From an uncultured Coriobacteriaceae bacterium (GTDB lineage: Bacteria > Actinomycetota > Coriobacteriia > Coriobacteriales > Eggerthellaceae), in assembly GCA_902767025.1 (NCBI GenBank), contig CACXFZ010000200.1, forward strand, positions 1 through 7,424: a stretch of 7,424 bases of DNA. The letters run 5' to 3'. Below the pieces are notes generated by a model, which saw nothing but the letters and a program-made list of their open reading frames with translations, ran no database searches and was not told where the DNA came from. Positions 4,601-7,424 of the stretch are shown here, piece after piece. Every line of letters starts with the position of its first letter. Within the stretch, counting starts at the first letter, position 1. The position numbers and the translations under genes were made by a program.

Positions 4601-7424
4601 TCACCGCACCCGACGATTTGTTCAGCGCCGACTTGCACAACGTCATCGCCTTCGAGAGCTCCATCGATTCCCTGGGCGACATCGAAGGCTACAAGGCCGA
4701 GGTAAACGACCCCAACGGCACCAACAACGTGCGCACGCCCGAGGCGTGGTCGCCCGTGGCGGAAGATGCCGCCATCGAAAAGGAGGCCATGACCGGACTG
4801 GACAACGGCCGCAACACGCAAAGTTTCCTGTACGCCGGCGTGAACAACCACGTCGAAATCCTCAACGCGGCCTCCACGTCGCTGCTGAAGGAAGTGTCGG
4901 TGAACAACGACGGCAGGTGGAGCCAGGGCACCTATTACGGCAACCGCGAAGCCAACGCCCGCGACGTCTACGAAGGCGGCATGTACTCCTACCGCATCTT
5001 CGCGATGAGCAACGCCAACACCCAGACGCGCGACATGATCCTGTACGACTCTCTGGAGAACTACGTCGCCATCCAGGGCAACGACCAGGAAGACGTCGAC
5101 GCCCTTCAGGCGGGCAAGCGCTGGCGCGGTACCCTGCGCAGCGTGGACGTCACTCCGCTGAGGGCGGCGGGCATCGATGCCGTGGTGTACTACTCGACCG
5201 TGCCCGAGCTGCAGATGCAGGAAGTGGACGACCCGCTGGGTGGCCACATCCATGCAGGCAACACCGACTTGACCGACACCTCCATCTGGGTGAAGGCAAG
5301 CGACTACACGGGAGATTTGGCCGAAGTGCACGCCATCGCCATCGACTGCCGCAAGGGTCTCGATGGCAAGGACTACGTCCTACAGCCCGAACATACCGTG
5401 GCAGCCTACATCAACATGTGGGCTCCGCAGGGCGAACAAGCCAGCTACTACATCGCCAACGACTACCACGCTTACAACAACATCTACCTCGACTGCGTCT
5501 CCATCGACGACCGCACGGGTGGCGCCGGCGACAAGCTGTTCGTCCGCCAGGACTACGTCAAGGTGGGCCTGGTCGAGAACAGCATCACGGTCAACAAGGT
5601 TTGGAACGATGACGATGACCGCGATGGCGTCCGACCCGACGAGGTCACCTTCATCCTCATGCGCGACGGCGAGGTCTACGATCCGTCAGACACCGAGAAT
5701 CCCCTTGCCGAGCCCATCAAGAACCCGGTAACGGTCAAGGCCGACTCCGAAGGCAACATCAGCCACACCTTCAAGCACCTGCCCTATTGCGACGATGAAG
5801 GACGCGTGTTCACCTATGCGGTCTTCGAGCAGATCAAGGATGGCTATTCGCCGAGCGTGACGCGCTCCGAAGACGGCCACTCGTTCACCATCACCAACAC
5901 GCGTGAACCCGAGAAGACCAGCGTTTCCGGCACGAAGACCTGGGTGGGCGACGAGGAGAGCGCGCGCCCGGCCATAATCCAGGTCAACCTGTACGCCGAC
6001 GGCAAGCTGGCCGACAGGCGGGGTGTCATGCCCGATGCCGACGGAAAGTGGAGCTATTCCTTCGACAACCTCCCCAAGTACCGCGACCACGGTGTGGAAA
6101 TCGTCTACACGGTCGAGGAGCGCCGCAGCTCTGGCAGTGCGCTTGACTCCTATATCAGCGAAATCGACGGATACGACATCGTCAACACCTACCACCCGTA
6201 TGGCGATGTGGAGCTGACGAAGTCCATCGCGGGCGCCACCAGCGCAACGGCCGGTGACAACTTCACCTTCGAATTCACCATCGCCGATGCGCAGGGCGAA
6301 CCCATATTCGACGAGTTCGCCTACGAGGTCCTCGACGAAAGCGGTACGGTTGTGCGCGATGGCTCCGTCTCCACGGGCGCAACGATCGAGCTTGGCGATG
6401 CCGAGACCGTCCGCGTGAAGAAGCTGCCGCAGCAGGCAACCGTAACCGCCGTCGAGGCCGTGCCCGCAGGCTACACCGCACGCGGCGGCGAAACGCGCGA
6501 GCTTGTCGTCAAGGCCAACCAGACCGTTTCCGACGAGGTGGTCAACGTCTACAAGACGCAGGGCTACGTCAATCTGCGCGCTACCAAGACGCTCGCAAAC
6601 CGCGAGATGAAGAACTACCAGTTCCGCTTCAACCTGACCACAGACGAAGCGGGCACCAAGGTGATCGATGCTGCTTCGAGCCGCATCGACGGCACCGTGA
6701 CCTTCGGCGCAATCGAGTACACGAACGCCGATGCCGGCAAGACCTACACCTACTACCTGCATGAGCTCGATTTCGGCCGTCCGGGTTATACCTACGACAC
6801 CTCCGTGTATCGCGTGCGCGTGAAGGTCGTGGACAACGGCGACGGCACGATGACCGCCACGCCCACCTACTACCAGAAGAACGCCGCGGGCACCTGGGAG
6901 TCGTTGGGCAAGGGCAACGTACCCGAGTTCGCCAACGAGTACCATGCCGAAGGCGACCTCGAAGTGAAGGCATGGAAGGTGCTGCAGAAGCGCGACCTGA
7001 AGGCCAACGAGTTCACGTTCGAGCTGGTTGATGGCCAAGGCAAGGTTGTTGCAACGGCGAAGAACGATGCGACCGGTGTCGTGACCTTCGACAAGATCCA
7101 CTTCGACGAAACCGCAATCGGCCAGTCGTTCGACTACACGATCCGCGAAAAGGCAGGCAAGGACGCAGCAGTCATCTACTCGAAGGAAGCCTACGCGGTG
7201 CACGTCACGGTATCCGACAACGGCGATGGCACCCTCAGTTTCGACCAGACCATCACCGATTCGTCTGGCGCCGATGCAACGCCCGTGTTCACCAACGACC
7301 TTGAGGACGGCAAGCTGGCAGTCGAGAAGCGCGTCGAAGACGGCACCATGGGAGAGTTCAAGTTCAAGGTGAAGCTGACCGGCCCCGACGTGCCCGAGAA
7401 CGGCACCTACGAGTTCACCAAGGA
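1480..7424 (+). CDS. Giant secreted surface adhesin with CnaB and Spy0128-type isopeptide domains (3' end outside window)
   Basis: The frame is open for 1981 codons and leaves the window without a stop, so the protein is larger than what is visible. Residues 1-56 form a signal peptide: a long Lys/Arg-rich n-region, a hydrophobic core from about 35 to 49, and likely cleavage after IQAAA. Residues about 57-235 are an Asp/Glu/Lys/Ala/Asn/Gly-rich low-complexity stalk. Residues about 260-1365 are a beta-rich extracellular region of unassigned family, rich in aromatic, Asn, Asp and Thr residues. Residues 1368 onward are tandem isopeptide domains: CnaB 1368-1476, CnaB 1481-1573, DUF7601/DUF5979-like 1575-1692, Spy0128/FctA-like 1696-1822 and 1824-1942, and the start of another at 1945. 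Such proteins are exported by Sec and normally anchored to peptidoglycan by sortase; the expected C-terminal LPXTG signal is off the edge. Likely role: host or mucus adhesion, or a fibre or pilus-like stalk. The export and domain calls are solid; the ligand is unknown. It appears to be transcribed alone from its own promoter. Confidence 0.93.
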   Translation, partial: MPSSSSCTRTPRTMGKSPKHAKPNPKAEIRKRAHALFSVFTAVALVVSLTPIQAAAEIGKEGKTSELSGMAVNDRTVGQATEASSDSVPDANADDPGGNQGSGQDVAGDGNGKDAVGKSGDEATAKKTDEDLGEEVQPATVANANGDGTQGEAKAAKESSDANEADKADDDKDDPDIVDEGANVHEEDGLYEVELFGATASNEDLATEAIIEKSAETAGVDNVEPAEARMMTRMLFAPLAANNAPSYPYPRRADGSDVEAISIRWITKDTEDNGDDSLLYLVPDGDSAFSVRFQVDYALSGEHHYEPGDIQIRIPAQVFHKRNSNTTSENSNLTGGMVIPLAQSPSTNTDFNWALIDGEYVLTNTKKIVAATKGFVQFEIKNLIPHEIVDMSLTDDLQATIEVTTHLGNIIGLQSNIINAQVNTTQEVVRANKDVSSTSVLGISEVGEIPAEIKSKYPNDTEFLVVTWYAYAYHTGNQPYSMVGRDTRTDVATGATSATKHDGWVIGGDITSKDLGVVQEGWYTPGKTTYSNVKVAYPISQFKKDTLYTFTNHVDYDLYPIDEVDNPTHAGADAKTTWSFRDPVWVDPVGHFNVFKWGNDNDEGAYADGDATTHHKDGRTRDDVPSTVGTNTVPQHLQGWYGLYKKALNEMRDGEDYEIAYTIKTDGYILPWTYEGDTRLEESYGKRPVTMVTEDTGLWVGSQTSAAFDLVPGQNMDFSSITFEKPIIGKIKAINVNSDGSFATSFVTTSGNTASDGTFDYEGDPDDSKIPPVVLEVQRNGKWETYATTDWTSGSCVITLADGTVVNGDKIDFPAGTENFRTKVTSGNASIVYCVRPSVVLHNTAEWRTLIEQLFEASTSPSEDVWNGVNLKAYTAENSQIVDISKNGYDRLMGYTTDLSVVPYKNGKVNATIDYANKLVELTYTARIEERSVIADRDLYNDAVESGLIKAETHGVWYDLLPLGVNPKMDTIKLRKGDTIADAYTIPDYHGSGRTMLVVEADLAPAPQTYMENGIAFYEDVPSIEFDAVCDISYIIDYGQITAPDDLFSADLHNVIAFESSIDSLGDIEGYKAEVNDPNGTNNVRTPEAWSPVAEDAAIEKEAMTGLDNGRNTQSFLYAGVNNHVEILNAASTSLLKEVSVNNDGRWSQGTYYGNREANARDVYEGGMYSYRIFAMSNANTQTRDMILYDSLENYVAIQGNDQEDVDALQAGKRWRGTLRSVDVTPLRAAGIDAVVYYSTVPELQMQEVDDPLGGHIHAGNTDLTDTSIWVKASDYTGDLAEVHAIAIDCRKGLDGKDYVLQPEHTVAAYINMWAPQGEQASYYIANDYHAYNNIYLDCVSIDDRTGGAGDKLFVRQDYVKVGLVENSITVNKVWNDDDDRDGVRPDEVTFILMRDGEVYDPSDTENPLAEPIKNPVTVKADSEGNISHTFKHLPYCDDEGRVFTYAVFEQIKDGYSPSVTRSEDGHSFTITNTREPEKTSVSGTKTWVGDEESARPAIIQVNLYADGKLADRRGVMPDADGKWSYSFDNLPKYRDHGVEIVYTVEERRSSGSALDSYISEIDGYDIVNTYHPYGDVELTKSIAGATSATAGDNFTFEFTIADAQGEPIFDEFAYEVLDESGTVVRDGSVSTGATIELGDAETVRVKKLPQQATVTAVEAVPAGYTARGGETRELVVKANQTVSDEVVNVYKTQGYVNLRATKTLANREMKNYQFRFNLTTDEAGTKVIDAASSRIDGTVTFGAIEYTNADAGKTYTYYLHELDFGRPGYTYDTSVYRVRVKVVDNGDGTMTATPTYYQKNAAGTWESLGKGNVPEFANEYHAEGDLEVKAWKVLQKRDLKANEFTFELVDGQGKVVATAKNDATGVVTFDKIHFDETAIGQSFDYTIREKAGKDAAVIYSKEAYAVHVTVSDNGDGTLSFDQTITDSSGADATPVFTNDLEDGKLAVEKRVEDGTMGEFKFKVKLTGPDVPENGTYEFTK
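1648..2184 (+). other. Acidic low-complexity stalk of the surface protein
   Basis: Residues 57 to about 235 are dominated by Asp, Glu, Ala, Lys, Asn, Gly, Ser and Thr. Dense acidic runs occur around 124-135 and 168-189 (for example ADDDKDDPDIVDEG). There is little hydrophobic content until about residue 190 and no recognisable domain. It is probably disordered and hydrated, placing the folded adhesin region away from the membrane and wall. It shows no exact tandem repeat. Confidence 0.6.
2257..5577 (+). other. Unassigned adhesin-type region of the surface protein
   Basis: Residues about 260-1366. It opens with IRWITKDTEDNGDDSLLYL and a beta-rich stretch through YVLTNTKK and GFVQFEIKNLIPHEIVDM. 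A middle part has two cysteines (796 and 834) in a segment resembling an Ig-like fold, with DFPAGTENFRTKV between them. A GVWYDLLPLGVNP segment at 955-967 is followed by SGRTMLVVEADL. A last module is about 1163-1366, with YSYRIFAMSNAN and later VAAYINMWAPQG and the AYNNIYLDC stretch, shaped like the DUF11-type beta-sandwiches that precede CnaB repeats. From memory, similar blocks recur in large surface proteins of gut Coriobacteriia and Firmicutes. I cannot name a Pfam family, and no CQ-type thioester motif is seen. The subdomain borders are estimates. Confidence 0.5.
5581..7424 (+). repeat. Tandem isopeptide-bond domain array (CnaB and Spy0128/FctA types)
   Basis: These are protein-level modules, with the residues expected to form the Lys-Asn bond and the helping Glu. 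Module 1 (CnaB, VNKVWNDDDDRDGVRP start): Lys1373, Glu1450, Asn1473. Module 2 (CnaB, GTKTWVGD start): Lys1486, Glu1546, Asn1569. Module 3 (DUF7601/DUF5979-like, VELTKSIAG start): Lys1581, Glu1659, Asn1689. Module 4 (Spy0128-like, RATKTLANREMK start): Lys1703, Glu1762, Asn1819. Module 5 (Spy0128-like, KAWKVLQKRDLK start): Lys1833, Glu1890, Asn1939. A sixth begins with LAVEKRVEDG (Lys1950) and is cut by the window edge. Modules 4 and 5 share the DNGDGT turn before the last strands. Such cross-links make rod-like, protease-resistant stalks. The residue assignments are motif-based and unproven. Confidence 0.82.

Noticed and set aside
3487..5331. A 614-codon open frame on the minus strand within the adhesin gene
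   Set aside because: Its codon boundaries coincide with those of the sense gene, so a stop can occur only where the sense strand uses TTA, CTA or TCA, codons that are rare here. It ends exactly at a sense CTA (3487). The product is a Val/Gly/Asp/Ala/His-rich mirror of GNC-type codons with no domain.
4566..5612. A 348-codon plus-strand frame offset from the adhesin frame
   Set aside because: The product is Arg/His/Gln-rich, typical of an out-of-frame reading of GC-rich DNA, and it overlaps the adhesin frame throughout.
5686..7203. A 505-codon open frame on the minus strand
   Set aside because: Same register effect as above; its stop is the sense TCA at 5686. The plus strand carries clear isopeptide domains over the same bases.

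Overview
The window reads as GC-rich genomic DNA from a Gram-positive actinobacterium, most probably a gut-type member of the Coriobacteriia (Eggerthella/Slackia-like). This rests on the strong preference for C- or G-ending codons (GAC, GCC, ACC, AAC, CTG), the kind of surface protein present, and a GGGGACAGTTCT-type palindromic repeat that I associate from memory with such genomes. The taxonomic call is inference, as no marker gene is present.

Layout: bases 1-60 hold only a ribosome-binding site and possibly the tail of something upstream. Bases 61-1191 encode a complete NAD(P)-dependent dehydrogenase of the malate/L-lactate/ureidoglycolate (Ldh2, AllD/YlbC/ComC) family. Bases 1192-1479 are intergenic. 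Just after the dehydrogenase stop lies a REP-like composite palindrome with two inverted 29-nt arms. It is followed by a plausible extended -10 promoter, a leader with a second inverted repeat, a 10-nt palindrome and a good Shine-Dalgarno sequence.

From 1480 to the right edge the whole window is one uninterrupted plus-strand reading frame of 1981 codons that runs off the end without a stop. It encodes a giant secreted surface protein. In order it has a signal peptide with a long basic n-region, an acidic low-complexity stalk, about 1,100 residues of beta-rich adhesin-type sequence of no family I can name with certainty, and then a chain of isopeptide-forming pilin/adhesin domains: two CnaB, one DUF7601/DUF5979-like, two Spy0128/FctA-like and the start of a sixth. 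Each of the five complete modules shows a plausible Lys/Glu/Asn triad. The C-terminus, where an LPXTG sortase signal would be expected, lies outside the window.

The two genes point the same way but are separated by the repeat and a likely promoter. They are probably independent units: a metabolic enzyme followed by a cell-surface adhesin or fibre protein. Long open frames on the minus strand inside the adhesin are composition artefacts (see rejected items). I see no mobile-element gene, CRISPR array, tRNA or rRNA. Nothing here demands a wholly new system; the best candidates for novelty are the large unassigned adhesin head and the regulatory leader.
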